Assembly: GCF_029227915.1 (NCBI RefSeq)
Contig: NC_079883.1
Coordinates: 4,836,001-4,900,000 of the forward strand
Length of the DNA stretch: 64,000 bases
Reading direction: 5' to 3'
DNA from: Hydractinia symbiolongicarpus
Taxonomy: Eukaryota; Cnidaria; Hydrozoa; Anthoathecata; Hydractiniidae
This document shows, in pieces, positions 8,653 through 16,364 of the stretch; within the stretch, counting starts at the first letter, position 1; every line of letters starts with the position of its first letter. The position numbers were made by a program, and so were the translations under genes. The notes below the pieces were generated by a model. It was not told where the DNA came from, ran no database searches, and was given only the letters and a program-made list of their open reading frames with translations.

Positions 8653-8922
8653 TCACTTGGATCTCTTGTCGTTATAACGTTTTTGACATTTCAGGTACGC
8701 CTCCCTGTTTTTCTCCCTCCAGCCGGTACAGTATCCATACCATCCCCGCTTGGTATCCGGATCTATGGTGTATGACGGATCCAGATCATTCTTCTCAATC
8801 ACCTCAATCAGCTTGGCCTTTTTCATCGCGCAAATATACTTCACCCCACGAGCTTTGGCAATCTCTCGCAACTCTCGCAGTTTCATCAATTTGTAGTCCG
8901 GCGTGGTATTCATGTCCGACAT
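8653..8922 (-). CDS. SAP-type small protein 2
   Basis: 89 aa, starting at MSDMNTTPDYK rather than at an upstream in-frame near-cognate codon, because the same ATG is used by paralogue 1 and follows the shared 31-bp upstream block. Residues about 10-47 carry the SAP-like motif (KLRELREIAKARG, KAKLIEVIEKN). The tail is basic and aromatic (WYGYC, then REAYLKCQKRYNDKRSK), which fits nucleic-acid binding. It is the intact copy of a gene duplicated together with its promoter and its 3' palindrome. Confidence 0.85.
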   Translation of the reverse strand: MSDMNTTPDYKLMKLRELREIAKARGVKYICAMKKAKLIEVIEKNDLDPSYTIDPDTKRGWYGYCTGWREKNREAYLKCQKRYNDKRSK

Positions 8923-8945
8923 ATTATGGCATATACATGTACGGC

Positions 8946-8976
8946 TAAAAACTTTAAGCACTTTTATCGTACCACA
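8946..8976 (-). promoter_or_regulatory. 31-bp upstream block shared by both SAP genes, copy 2
   Basis: Identical over 31 bp to 6587-6617. It lies 24 bp upstream of the SAP 2 ATG on the minus strand. Confidence 0.55.
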
Positions 8977-9009
8977 CGAAATATGCGAGCGGTGTACATG
9001 CGCACATCA

Positions 9010-9597
9010 CTAACCTTGATTTACGGTCCTTCTGAGGCTTTGAACCTCGTCCATTAGACTTTTTTCAAACTGGCTGCGAGTTTCGCTCTCCATCTTTCTG
9101 TCGGTTTTCGTCATCTTGTCCAGAGCTTCGTAGTATATACCGCTCAGGGTTTGAAATTCAATGTGACTAATGTCATCATTATTCAGAGCCCGCGAGACGG
9201 AGTTTTCAAACACGGCGATGGCGGATGTCGCAACATCATATAATTTCATGACCTTGTCGAGCTTGCTTCGATATCTTTTAATCAGGGCCATGACGGAGCC
9301 CGTGAAAATGGTTCCGGACAGTGCTACGGCTCCCAATCCCACGGAAGCGGGGATTCCGATGAGCGTGGCACCGGTTACCACCGAACCTATGCCCGAAGCG
9401 ACGGTTAGGGCCGTGGCGCTGGCATTTAAAAGCACCAGTCTGTGCAGCGTCTTGTTATATTTCTCATATTTTGTATTGAACTTATCACGTAATTTTCTAA
9501 GCTCCCCAAGTTGAGAGTTCACAGTATTAGTATTAAACTTGTCCTGCTCGCTCGAATACTCGGGAGCCGTGGGTAGCTTCGGATAAATCTCTGCCAT
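9010..9597 (-). CDS. Membrane protein, paralogue of next gene (unknown function)
   Basis: 195 aa. N-terminal 50 residues are polar and helical (SQLGELRKLRDKF). Residues about 53-105 are strongly hydrophobic and Gly/Ala rich, long enough for two membrane helices. The C-terminal 90 residues are helical with YRSKLDKV, DVATSAIAVF and a charged tail. It shares this plan and several motifs with the protein at 9622-10107, 24 bp upstream on the same strand, so the two arose by tandem duplication. Polinton or virion membrane association is plausible but not shown. Confidence 0.75.
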   Translation of the reverse strand: MAEIYPKLPTAPEYSSEQDKFNTNTVNSQLGELRKLRDKFNTKYEKYNKTLHRLVLLNASATALTVASGIGSVVTGATLIGIPASVGLGAVALSGTIFTGSVMALIKRYRSKLDKVMKLYDVATSAIAVFENSVSRALNNDDISHIEFQTLSGIYYEALDKMTKTDRKMESETRSQFEKSLMDEVQSLRRTVNQG

Positions 9598-9621
9598 TTG
9601 GTTACTACAAAGAAAAAAACT

Positions 9622-10107
9622 TTACTCTAAATAACTTATATCCAGTTTATCCAGATCCTTGAGAGTTCTATGATACGTATCACACAAATTCTCAAAATCG
9701 GCTCTACAGATCCGAGTGTGCCAGAGTAGCGTTTTATCGAAAACATTGATGGCATTTTGTACAACGCGATATGCGGCTCTTAATTTGCTAAGTTTCTCCC
9801 GATATGTCCTAACATATTGGGCGGTAACCGCATAGGAAGTCGAGCCCAATAGACACATACCCGAATTCCACATGTAATTTCCATGGGTACCGCCCAAATT
9901 TCTAATAATGGTCACCGCGGTCGCTATCGAGCCGGTAATGGCTGCGGTTCCGGATAATCCCTCCAGAATCGACCATATGATCAGAGATCCTCCGTGTTCG
10001 TGCGTCCTGTCTTGGAACTTGCCTCGTAATTTCACCAGCTCCTCAAGTTGGGAATTGGATATATCCGTTTTAAAAGTTTCTTCTCTGGTACTAGAACTCT
10101 CTGCCAT
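9622..10107 (-). CDS. Membrane protein, paralogue of previous gene (unknown function)
   Basis: 161 aa. It has SQLEELVKLRGKF near residue 19, a hydrophobic middle (about 42-97), then YREKLSKLRAAYRVVQNAINVF and a helical tail. The order and several residues match the neighbour at 9010-9597. It is divergent from the + strand gene at 10148, with only 40 bp between the two ATGs, so a small bidirectional promoter (AT-rich, ttaggaaaaaact) must serve both. Confidence 0.75.
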   Translation of the reverse strand: MAESSSTREETFKTDISNSQLEELVKLRGKFQDRTHEHGGSLIIWSILEGLSGTAAITGSIATAVTIIRNLGGTHGNYMWNSGMCLLGSTSYAVTAQYVRTYREKLSKLRAAYRVVQNAINVFDKTLLWHTRICRADFENLCDTYHRTLKDLDKLDISYLE

Positions 10108-10147
10108 TTCTATTATATTAGGAAAAAACTATCCTTTAAATAAAATA

Positions 10148-11428
10148 ATGGCGGACATTGATATTGATCCGTTTGGTGACCACGACCAACCCGACGAGGG
10201 TACCGATGACTCCACACCTCTGGTACCGAGGGAACGCACACGAGTACAGATACATACTCCCGATGAGGAGACATCATTCGGTGGAGAAACCTCTCTGCGC
10301 TCCAGAGTTACCAGTGAGCTGGTTAAATCGCTCTATGAGAAGCTACTAACTATATATCCAAACGAGAACCCGAGCGTGATACATACCGATCTGTTTGAGT
10401 CTCGTGGTCGTGAATTATACTACAAGGGTGATAACAGACCTCTGACAAATGGTGGATCTCTAAGGTCTACCGGTACCATTGCAGATCTATTGGGCAAGAA
10501 AAGGCTGCGCGGTTTGGGGTTCGATATACCGAAAGGTAGTATAACCCCCCGACAGGCCGCTAGGCTAAACAAAATAGAAGAGAGACTACCGTCACCGGAT
10601 AAAATAGAGAATGCGACCGATATAGAATTAGAAACCATGTCTGGGGATGTTGTGAACAGTGCGGAAGATTTAATTTCATTGGTCAAACAACAATCTGTAG
10701 ACCATGAAGCAACCCAGACCGGTGATCTATTTGAATATCCTATGCGTGAATTGCTAGGATTGGATAGATCATTGAGAAACATAAGAGGAAGTCTTCAGGA
10801 TGAAGTTGCAAAAAAGGTTCAGCTCGAACAGCATATTGACAGAGAAAAAAACAAGTTGGAAGAGATGGAAAACACACCAAATATGACCGAGGAACAACAA
10901 AATGAAGCGAAAGAAAGGTTGAAAGGTTTGCAAAATGAGTTGAAAGGCCGGCAAGAGATTATCGATATTCTCAAAGGTAAACTTAACAGTCAAATAAAAA
11001 GCATCAGGGAGACGATTACCAAAGTACTTGACAAAGAAACTACATTGGGTGAAAAGATACGAACGCTATTCCGTGAACAGGGTATCACCATCGTCAGTGT
11101 ACTAACGGCATTTGGTATGGTTATCGGCCTTCTAGTTGAAACTTTGACACCAGGGGGTGGGGGGTCATCCACCGGTAATACAAAAAATCATGAAAAAACC
11201 AAAGGTGGTGCGAGGGAATGGATAAAGAACAAGCTGAGTGCGCTAGGATCTCTCCTGGGTAGATTAGCCGGTGCCGCAGCCGCATCACTGCCCGGTATAA
11301 TTGGATCCATCGTATCGTGGATCCTAAATAGAGCAAAGGAGGTCGTCGGTTGGTTGAGTCAAAACCTGTGGGCTTTGATAGTCGGAATCGGAGGTCTGAT
11401 ATACACCTACATGGTAACAAAGCGTTAG
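10148..11428 (+). CDS. Coiled-coil protein with hydrophobic C terminus (unknown)
   Basis: 426 aa from the ATG at 10148 (MADIDIDPFGDHD). A longer upstream in-frame reading would overlap the divergent neighbour and is rejected. N-terminal 160 residues are polar. Residues about 195-300 are a charged coiled coil (KVQLEQHIDREKNKLEEM and following). A hydrophobic segment follows near 315-335 (ITIVSVLTAFGMVIGLLV), then a Gly/Ser linker. The last 80 residues are an amphipathic Ala/Gly/Leu-rich region ending in a second hydrophobic segment (LWALIVGIGGLIYTYMV). This is reminiscent of membrane-active internal virion proteins, by inference only. Confidence 0.8.
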   Translation: MADIDIDPFGDHDQPDEGTDDSTPLVPRERTRVQIHTPDEETSFGGETSLRSRVTSELVKSLYEKLLTIYPNENPSVIHTDLFESRGRELYYKGDNRPLTNGGSLRSTGTIADLLGKKRLRGLGFDIPKGSITPRQAARLNKIEERLPSPDKIENATDIELETMSGDVVNSAEDLISLVKQQSVDHEATQTGDLFEYPMRELLGLDRSLRNIRGSLQDEVAKKVQLEQHIDREKNKLEEMENTPNMTEEQQNEAKERLKGLQNELKGRQEIIDILKGKLNSQIKSIRETITKVLDKETTLGEKIRTLFREQGITIVSVLTAFGMVIGLLVETLTPGGGGSSTGNTKNHEKTKGGAREWIKNKLSALGSLLGRLAGAAAASLPGIIGSIVSWILNRAKEVVGWLSQNLWALIVGIGGLIYTYMVTKR

Positions 11429-11440
11429 CTATTCCGAATA

Positions 11441-11465
11441 TATGTTACATGTGTCATGTAACATA
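11441..11465. terminator. Perfect hairpin between convergent genes
   Basis: Arms TATGTTACATG and CATGTAACATA, 11 bp perfect, loop tgt. It lies 13 bp after the + strand stop at 11428 and 27 bp after the minus strand stop at 11492, so it can mark the end of both transcripts. It shares the GTTAC core with the 24-bp palindromes. Confidence 0.7.
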
Positions 11466-11491
11466 GTAGTAGTAATACCCGCGGCATGGTA

Positions 11492-11917
11492 CTATTTTTC
11501 GAAATACCACACGGCACCCCCGACACAGATCATGCTTAGCGCGATAAATGCCAATTCCCGTTCATGTTGGCCGTTGCTGGGTGTATAAAAGTCGCTCAAT
11601 ACGGGCCTGCGCGGAATATCTGTGAGAGGTGATCCTCCAAATACTTTTTTATATTCCCGCATCGCGTCATCCAGCTCCGTGAATTTACCCTCGGCCTTCT
11701 TCTCAAGTCTGAGCTTCTTATTGATAAAGTCCACCCTCTCCTGTCTTTTACGTTGCCATATAACCTGAGCCTTTTGCAGCTGTTCTATGGCCAGATCATG
11801 CCGCTTCCGTTCCTTATCTATCCTATCCTTTGATAAACTTGAAAAGAGGTAGCTTGATCCGGTGAAAGCCAAAGCGTTAGCGAAGGCACCTCCCAACATC
11901 ATTGCAATTGAAGCCAT
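11492..11917 (-). CDS. Small coiled-coil protein with two hydrophobic ends (unknown)
   Basis: 141 aa. A hydrophobic N terminus (MASIAMMLGGAFANALAFTG), a highly charged helix at about 29-80 (KDRIDKERKRHDLAIEQLQ), a short conserved-looking segment RPVLSDFYTPS, and a C-terminal hydrophobic stretch (ELAFIALSMICVGGAVWYF). It lies 30 bp downstream of the 47-aa gene and is probably in the same minus-strand unit as the capsid genes. No function recognised; a structural or membrane role in the particle is a guess. Confidence 0.7.
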   Translation of the reverse strand: MASIAMMLGGAFANALAFTGSSYLFSSLSKDRIDKERKRHDLAIEQLQKAQVIWQRKRQERVDFINKKLRLEKKAEGKFTELDDAMREYKKVFGGSPLTDIPRRPVLSDFYTPSNGQHERELAFIALSMICVGGAVWYFEK

Positions 11918-11947
11918 GTTTATATAATCCGATATAATATAGTGGCG

Positions 11948-12091
11948 TTATTTTAATGCGATAGCCTCGGAGGCTATGACATCAGAGTCGTCTATGACCT
12001 CGGTATCGAGGTATTCCACCTTGGGTAAAATCCTCTCAACTTTCTTGCGTTGGCATAAAACCCAGACCAACCATTCCAGTATTCGCAACAT
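11948..12091 (-). CDS. 47-aa protein with hydrophobic N terminus (unknown)
   Basis: Starts MLRILEWLVWVLCQRKK and ends in an acidic tail before a TAA. Its ATG overlaps the stop of the upstream gene (TAATG), typical of tightly packed viral genes. Residues 3-13 could insert in a membrane. A perfect palindrome, ATAGCCTC g GAGGCTAT (11961-11977), lies in its last codons, 10 bp before the stop. Short, so support is the overlap and the codon pattern only. Confidence 0.5.
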   Translation of the reverse strand: MLRILEWLVWVLCQRKKVERILPKVEYLDTEVIDDSDVIASEAIALK

Positions 12092-12318
12092 TATATATTT
12101 ATAGTTTCAGGTATAATTTTTTGCTTAACCAGATATTCTCTTGACATTTCACTTGCGGCGACTATGGCTACAAGCTTTCCGGTATCTTCCAGGTCAAACT
12201 TCTGAATTGAGGGTGGTGTCATTTTTAATACCTTTTTCCCGAGCATTGAATAGCCTACGGCGAAAACGCATACGACCGATGCCTTATAAATATCGTTTAC
12301 TATACTTTTCTTATCCAT
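12091..12318 (-). CDS. 75-aa protein with N-terminal hydrophobic helix (unknown)
   Basis: Starts MDKKSIVNDIYKASVV, then a hydrophobic segment (CVFAVGYSMLG) at about 17-27, then a basic/polar part ending KQKIIPETINI. It lies in the minus-strand block below the ATPase remnant and overlaps the next small gene by one base. Unknown role; position inside the capsid block suggests a virion component. Confidence 0.65.
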   Translation of the reverse strand: MDKKSIVNDIYKASVVCVFAVGYSMLGKKVLKMTPPSIQKFDLEDTGKLVAIVAASEMSREYLVKQKIIPETINI

Positions 12319-12340
12319 GTCTTATATTTACTTCAAGATT

Positions 12341-12358
12341 ATAGTATCGCGATATTAT
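12341..12358. terminator. Near-perfect palindrome at ATPase remnant 3' end
   Basis: The central TATCGCGATA (12345-12354) is a perfect palindrome and pairing extends to 12341-12358 with one mismatch per arm. It overlaps the stop of the ATPase remnant. It fits the pattern of hairpins at gene ends but is weaker than the others. Confidence 0.4.
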
Positions 12359-12579
12359 CCCTTTATTGCGTCTTTAGTGTGTCTGAGGTGCCGAGTGTGT
12401 CTGAGGTGCCGAGTGTGTCTGAGGTGCCGGCCGGGTTTGTGTCTGAGGTGCCGACTGTACCTCTGCCTGTATTCACTCTCTAGTAATGTTACAACGCGTC
12501 TGGATTTTCCGCAGCCCGTTGGACCGACGAATAGTGCCGTGTGAGGATCTTTCATGTAGTCCATCTTAATATAGTACAT
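12355..12579 (-). pseudogene. Packaging ATPase, truncated after Walker A by a minisatellite
   Basis: The start overlaps the MCP gene end, as in other Polintons. Residues about 12-42 keep the N terminus of the FtsK/HerA-like genome-packaging ATPase, with Walker A GPTGCGKS. About 15 residues later the reading passes into an in-frame 18-bp repeat coding Arg/His/Leu/Thr units and stops. Total is about 74 aa, against some 200-300 for the family. Walker B and the rest of the ATPase fold are missing, and I see no remnant beyond the repeat. The product should not be able to hydrolyse ATP. A second ATG at 12564, right after the MCP stop, is also possible. Confidence 0.85.
12376..12453. repeat. 18-bp minisatellite inside ATPase remnant
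   Basis: Three exact units agtgtgtctgaggtgccg (12376-12429), a 9-bp spacer, and a fourth partial unit (12439-12453). The unit length keeps frame, giving a six-residue peptide repeat. It marks the point where the ATPase C terminus was lost. Confidence 0.9.
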
Positions 12580-13885
12580 CCATAATTTCACCGTTTTGAA
12601 TATTTAATTGAGCATCCATGATTAGATATATGTAGGCGTTTAAGGATCCCGCGGTTTCGGCCGTCTTTTCAACTTGCAGTGTGATCCCCTCGCTCGCATT
12701 TTCAATCCGTCGGCCGGTCCCGTGCAGTGAGTTTTCATCTATGGTTCTGAAATCCAGCCATAGAGCATATTTCGTGGTTAGGTAGTCCGCGACCTTCACA
12801 TCATGTAGTTGCAGATGTTTCTGTATTTCACCGGCGTTGCTGTCCTTTTGCTTGCCCTCCGCGAAATACTTGCATATTTCACCATAATGCTCAAACGGTT
12901 GCATCCCCTGAGCGAAAAGTTGGTTAGGTTTACCCTCAACTATGGCGGATACCTTTTTGATCTTAGGATTGTAGAACCTACCGGTATCTCGTTTGTAAGC
13001 TTTCTCTTCCTCAAACAGAACCAATATACCCTTCAGGGACTTGCACGGTGTATTGAATGACCAATTCCACGTTGTGTCCGACTTATCCACCCTAATTTGT
13101 CTATGTCTCAGAAATCTGTCATAGAGTACGGCCATGTTTTGGTATTCATTTGAAATGAATCTGGCGAGTGTGGGTTGTGTCACAATCTCATATTCGAGAG
13201 ATATGTTGGAGATTTTGTATTTAGCATCCGGCGCGGGTGCCGATGTGGCACCGGAAGGTTTGGTTGGTGTTGATAATACTACCCTGTCATAATTGTTGAA
13301 TGTTATCTCATAACACAGTCTATTACCTAATCCGGCCTGATAATATGGGATCGTGCTATCCAACATTTCAAAATCTAGTGGTATGGTGAACTTGTTTTTG
13401 TATGCATCATAAATAGCTTTGTCCGCTACCTCTGATGCGTCTTTATCCGCGGCTCCAACTCTCAGTTTCATACAGTTTTCTGTACACCCTTCATCAAAGA
13501 TGATACCTTGTCTTATTGCATTTCTTTTTTCGGACTTGGTTAGCCATAAATCTCTGTAGCACCCGAAAAGATCAAAGTCATCAATGCTCAGAATCTCGGT
13601 ACCCTCGAACTTGATAGCTAGCTTTTTAACAATTGCCCTCCCTATGTTAGAGACCAATGTTCTCTTCGTGTCGACTTTTGACTCGAGTTCAACGTCGAAA
13701 CTTATTTTCGAAGTACCAGGAACAATGACATAATCGTTACCTAAATTAGGGAACCTAATCAGGAGTAACTGGTTCTGATCAATCTCACTTGGGTTGTGAG
13801 TGACAATTACTTTTTGATGCGTTCCTTTTACGCCATGTGCGATCCTAAGTGAACGCTCTGGGTTTAACTTTTTCCCGTATTCCAT
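12566..13885 (-). CDS. Putative major capsid protein (double jelly-roll type)
   Basis: 439 aa, unbroken, beta-rich with few charged helices. It lies directly upstream of the packaging ATPase and downstream of a small capsid-like gene, the order of the Polinton morphogenesis block. The last residues (AYIYLIMDAQLNIQNGEI) overlap the ATPase start. No catalytic motif is seen. The assignment rests on position, length and general composition; structure prediction should show two stacked eight-strand jelly rolls. Codon use and reading frame suggest it is under selection or recently was. Confidence 0.7.
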   Translation of the reverse strand: MEYGKKLNPERSLRIAHGVKGTHQKVIVTHNPSEIDQNQLLLIRFPNLGNDYVIVPGTSKISFDVELESKVDTKRTLVSNIGRAIVKKLAIKFEGTEILSIDDFDLFGCYRDLWLTKSEKRNAIRQGIIFDEGCTENCMKLRVGAADKDASEVADKAIYDAYKNKFTIPLDFEMLDSTIPYYQAGLGNRLCYEITFNNYDRVVLSTPTKPSGATSAPAPDAKYKISNISLEYEIVTQPTLARFISNEYQNMAVLYDRFLRHRQIRVDKSDTTWNWSFNTPCKSLKGILVLFEEEKAYKRDTGRFYNPKIKKVSAIVEGKPNQLFAQGMQPFEHYGEICKYFAEGKQKDSNAGEIQKHLQLHDVKVADYLTTKYALWLDFRTIDENSLHGTGRRIENASEGITLQVEKTAETAGSLNAYIYLIMDAQLNIQNGEIMDVLY

Positions 13886-13940
13886 GCTATTCCATATTAC
13901 TTTTATTTTATTTTACTTTAATTCGGTTAATGCTACGGTA

Positions 13941-14504
13941 TCATCTGTACGCCGTATCTCTTATGTGAATGGTAACTGTTGTCTTCATACCACCCCATAA
14001 CACCTTACCATCCTGACCTGTGACTCTCATGGTAAGTGATTGAAGTAAACCTTTCTTTAGTTTCTTATATTGCGGATTTTTCGGTTCAATATATGTAAAA
14101 TCACCACCATACTCGGATATATGATATGTCATCAGGTTGTTGCTATATTCACCATCTTTAAGATTTAACGAGTTATCCAATTCATTAAGATTAAAATGTA
14201 GTTCCGTTACACCCTCCATATTGAATATTTTACTCAACTTAGAGTTTCTAGCTAGTTGTGTTGATTTTACATCACCTCTCACGATTGAATTCAACTCCCT
14301 ACCCGTGTAGTGCTGACCCTGTTGTAACCTAACCGTGGTAACTCCATCGGCCAAGGGTATATCTATTGGAGCTGTAGCTACATATGTGACATTATCCGAA
14401 AACGTCTCCACGATCGCAACCTCCTTTGTACCATGTGAGTTGTCTATCGGTTGATACAAATAGATTTTCTTCTCGCTATTTACGTCCTTTATTGTGATAT
14501 ACAT
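13941..14504 (-). CDS. Putative minor capsid (penton) protein, single jelly-roll candidate
   Basis: 187 aa, beta-rich. The C-terminal part (LLQSLTMRVTGQDGKVLW and TTVTIHIRD) has the strand pattern often seen at the end of Polinton minor capsid proteins. It sits 55 bp upstream of the putative MCP on the same strand and diverges from the gene at 14543, with 38 bp between starts. The usual Polinton penton is somewhat longer (about 250 aa), so this could be another small virion protein. Confidence 0.55.
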   Translation of the reverse strand: MYITIKDVNSEKKIYLYQPIDNSHGTKEVAIVETFSDNVTYVATAPIDIPLADGVTTVRLQQGQHYTGRELNSIVRGDVKSTQLARNSKLSKIFNMEGVTELHFNLNELDNSLNLKDGEYSNNLMTYHISEYGGDFTYIEPKNPQYKKLKKGLLQSLTMRVTGQDGKVLWGGMKTTVTIHIRDTAYR

Positions 14505-14542
14505 TATTATATTAGAGATTGTGAATATATTTAAATCAAAGA

Positions 14543-15766
14543 ATGGATGACATTTTCAGATATAACCCGAATGCGGGATATAAGCCAAATGGAGGGCGGG
14601 ATCTTCAAATATTGGGCGCTAGGGATCTGTACAAACAGGCCATTATTGTGTCTGAAAGTGGCTCTTTCCCCGCTTCCTTTCCTAATATTTTTATCAATTA
14701 TGAACTTAGTCATAACGCGCAACGTATGAGAATTTGGAATGATCAACCTTTTAGATTATGGCAAACCCAGCTAAATTTCGCCACTTGGTGCGCTTCAAGT
14801 GCCTGTGGGGTAAGTTCGGAACACCTGAAGGATGGTAGATCTATGGTCAGGTCAATATATCGTTTTCATGTGTATTATCACATTAGACGAATCATTAAGC
14901 ACCTACAGACACCTCTACCCTTTGAGGATAGTTTTAATCAATATGATAATCCTTATTCAAATGAGGCATTTCTAAAAATCTGTGGTGAGTATGATGTTGA
15001 TTCCAACCCCATGAAATACAGAGGTCAGTACTTTTTCACTTCATATCAAAAAAGACGTAAAGACTATCCAACTCCCGGGTTGAGTTATTTCACTAACGAC
15101 TCCATGACGCGGTGGATTGTGGAAAAATCCGATGGATTTACAAAAACGGGCCTTGTGAAGATCTCAAGCAGTGTTAGGGCCTATGCCTATCTTGTTCTTA
15201 GTTCTCAGGCCTCGGCACGCTCCTCCATCCTTGGTAATGATTCAAGTGCTCTGACCGCCCAAAGAGTTTTTATGAATAACCTTGAAGACATTGTTGACCG
15301 TAGGGTTGATATTCAGGAGGACATTAAACGTTATCAGGATACGTTAAACTACGCTTCAAGTAAGGTTGATTATTCGGTTGGACAAGGTATTTATATGTTA
15401 CCTAGTGACATGAATCTCAGAATTAAGACAGGGGTGGTAGGTTACAACAACAAGATTTTGATATCGGGTGAAGATCTTACCATTGGTATCAATCGAAAGG
15501 TCAATGTTACCGAATCACATAAGATAACTAAAAAGAAGCCTGTAACACCCAATCATCCTGATCATACCGATAAACACATTACCGTACACCACGTGGATAC
15601 TACAGATAAACACATTACCGTACACCACGTGGATACTACAGATAAACACATTACTGCACCTTACCACAAAGATACTCCTCCTCCTCCTCCTACGCACGAA
15701 GATGAGAAGATCGCTCTTGTGATTGTTATGACAACGGGTTATTTCATATGGTATTTGTTTAGATAA
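14543..15766 (+). CDS. Virion-like protein with His/Thr repeats and C-terminal membrane helix (unknown)
   Basis: 407 aa. Residues 1-290 look globular, with ARDLYKQAIIVSESG, IWNDQPFRLWQTQLNFATW and YQKRRKDYPTPGL. Residues about 333-378 hold a three-fold repeat of VDTTDKHITVHH type, followed by a proline run. The last 20 residues (IALVIVMTTGYFIWYLF) form a membrane anchor. A long head, a repeated stalk and a C-terminal anchor would suit a surface fibre, but that is inference. Divergent with the minor capsid candidate. Confidence 0.75.
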   Translation: MDDIFRYNPNAGYKPNGGRDLQILGARDLYKQAIIVSESGSFPASFPNIFINYELSHNAQRMRIWNDQPFRLWQTQLNFATWCASSACGVSSEHLKDGRSMVRSIYRFHVYYHIRRIIKHLQTPLPFEDSFNQYDNPYSNEAFLKICGEYDVDSNPMKYRGQYFFTSYQKRRKDYPTPGLSYFTNDSMTRWIVEKSDGFTKTGLVKISSSVRAYAYLVLSSQASARSSILGNDSSALTAQRVFMNNLEDIVDRRVDIQEDIKRYQDTLNYASSKVDYSVGQGIYMLPSDMNLRIKTGVVGYNNKILISGEDLTIGINRKVNVTESHKITKKKPVTPNHPDHTDKHITVHHVDTTDKHITVHHVDTTDKHITAPYHKDTPPPPPTHEDEKIALVIVMTTGYFIWYLFR

Positions 15767-16009
15767 AGAATGACGTCAATCAAGCCAGAATAACAATAGA
15801 GAAACAATGCATTCCTTACATACCAAATATCCTTAGCAACGGCTACTTTCGTTTTAACTTTTTTCTTATGTAAACAACTTTCTGGTATGTAAAATATGTA
15901 AAATCCTATTGTTATAAGCGTTTGATTGACAGATGGTATATAACAAAAACTGCTTTCCGATAGAATCTATAAAGTGGTATAAAGAGATGTAATCGTGAAT
16001 ATAAACACA
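15767..16009. promoter_or_regulatory. Upstream region of right-end gene
   Basis: About 240 bp without a gene. It holds TGACGTCA (15771-15778), a perfect CRE/ATF-type palindrome, 5 bp after the previous stop, and a looser inverted pair ACATACCA / TGGTATGT (about 15819 and 15883). A host bZIP factor could bind the first; no evidence beyond sequence match. Confidence 0.35.
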
Positions 16010-16345
16010 ATGGCTTTTCCAACAGTTGAAGAATTTGAACAAAACATAGAACAAGTTACTCCAATCATAAAGTGGAGAGAGCTGCCTAAAAACGATATTT
16101 ACCTTGTTAAATATGTGAAAGAGATGGAAATATCAAGACCTGGTGCTCTTTCTGAAAAATCTATGTATGCGGAGGTTCAAGATAGAATGGGAAATAAATA
16201 TAAGACATGGTTGCCCGCAAGACTTTGTGATGAATTAAAGGATTATAGTTTCAAGGGTGATGCCTTTGTCAGATCAAATGGTCTCAAACAATCTCAAAAT
16301 AATCATCAAAATCAATTCTTCAGTTATGACATTATGTGGCGCTAA
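16010..16345 (+). CDS. Right-end small protein, possible OB-fold DNA-binding protein
   Basis: 111 aa from the ATG at 16010 (MAFPTVEEFEQ). A GTG five codons upstream is ignored. The pattern of short beta strands with IYLVKYVKEMEI, then YAEVQDRMGNKYKTWLP and an aromatic tail resembles small OB-fold-like proteins encoded by several animal DNA elements and viruses. A single-stranded DNA-binding role in replication is a guess. The gene stands alone, 20 bp before a hairpin that abuts the right terminal repeat. Confidence 0.6.
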   Translation: MAFPTVEEFEQNIEQVTPIIKWRELPKNDIYLVKYVKEMEISRPGALSEKSMYAEVQDRMGNKYKTWLPARLCDELKDYSFKGDAFVRSNGLKQSQNNHQNQFFSYDIMWR

Positions 16346-16364
16346 ACCTTGCAATGTTGCAATC

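Noticed and set aside
9908-10147. 80-codon N-terminal extension of the gene at 10148
   Set aside because: It overlaps the divergent gene at 9622-10107 on the other strand and the gap promoter; the ATG at 10148 has the usual short spacing and begins a sensible protein.
11961-11977. Palindrome as an attachment or origin site
   Set aside because: It lies within codons of the 47-aa gene and fits better with the gene-end hairpin pattern; nothing else supports an origin.
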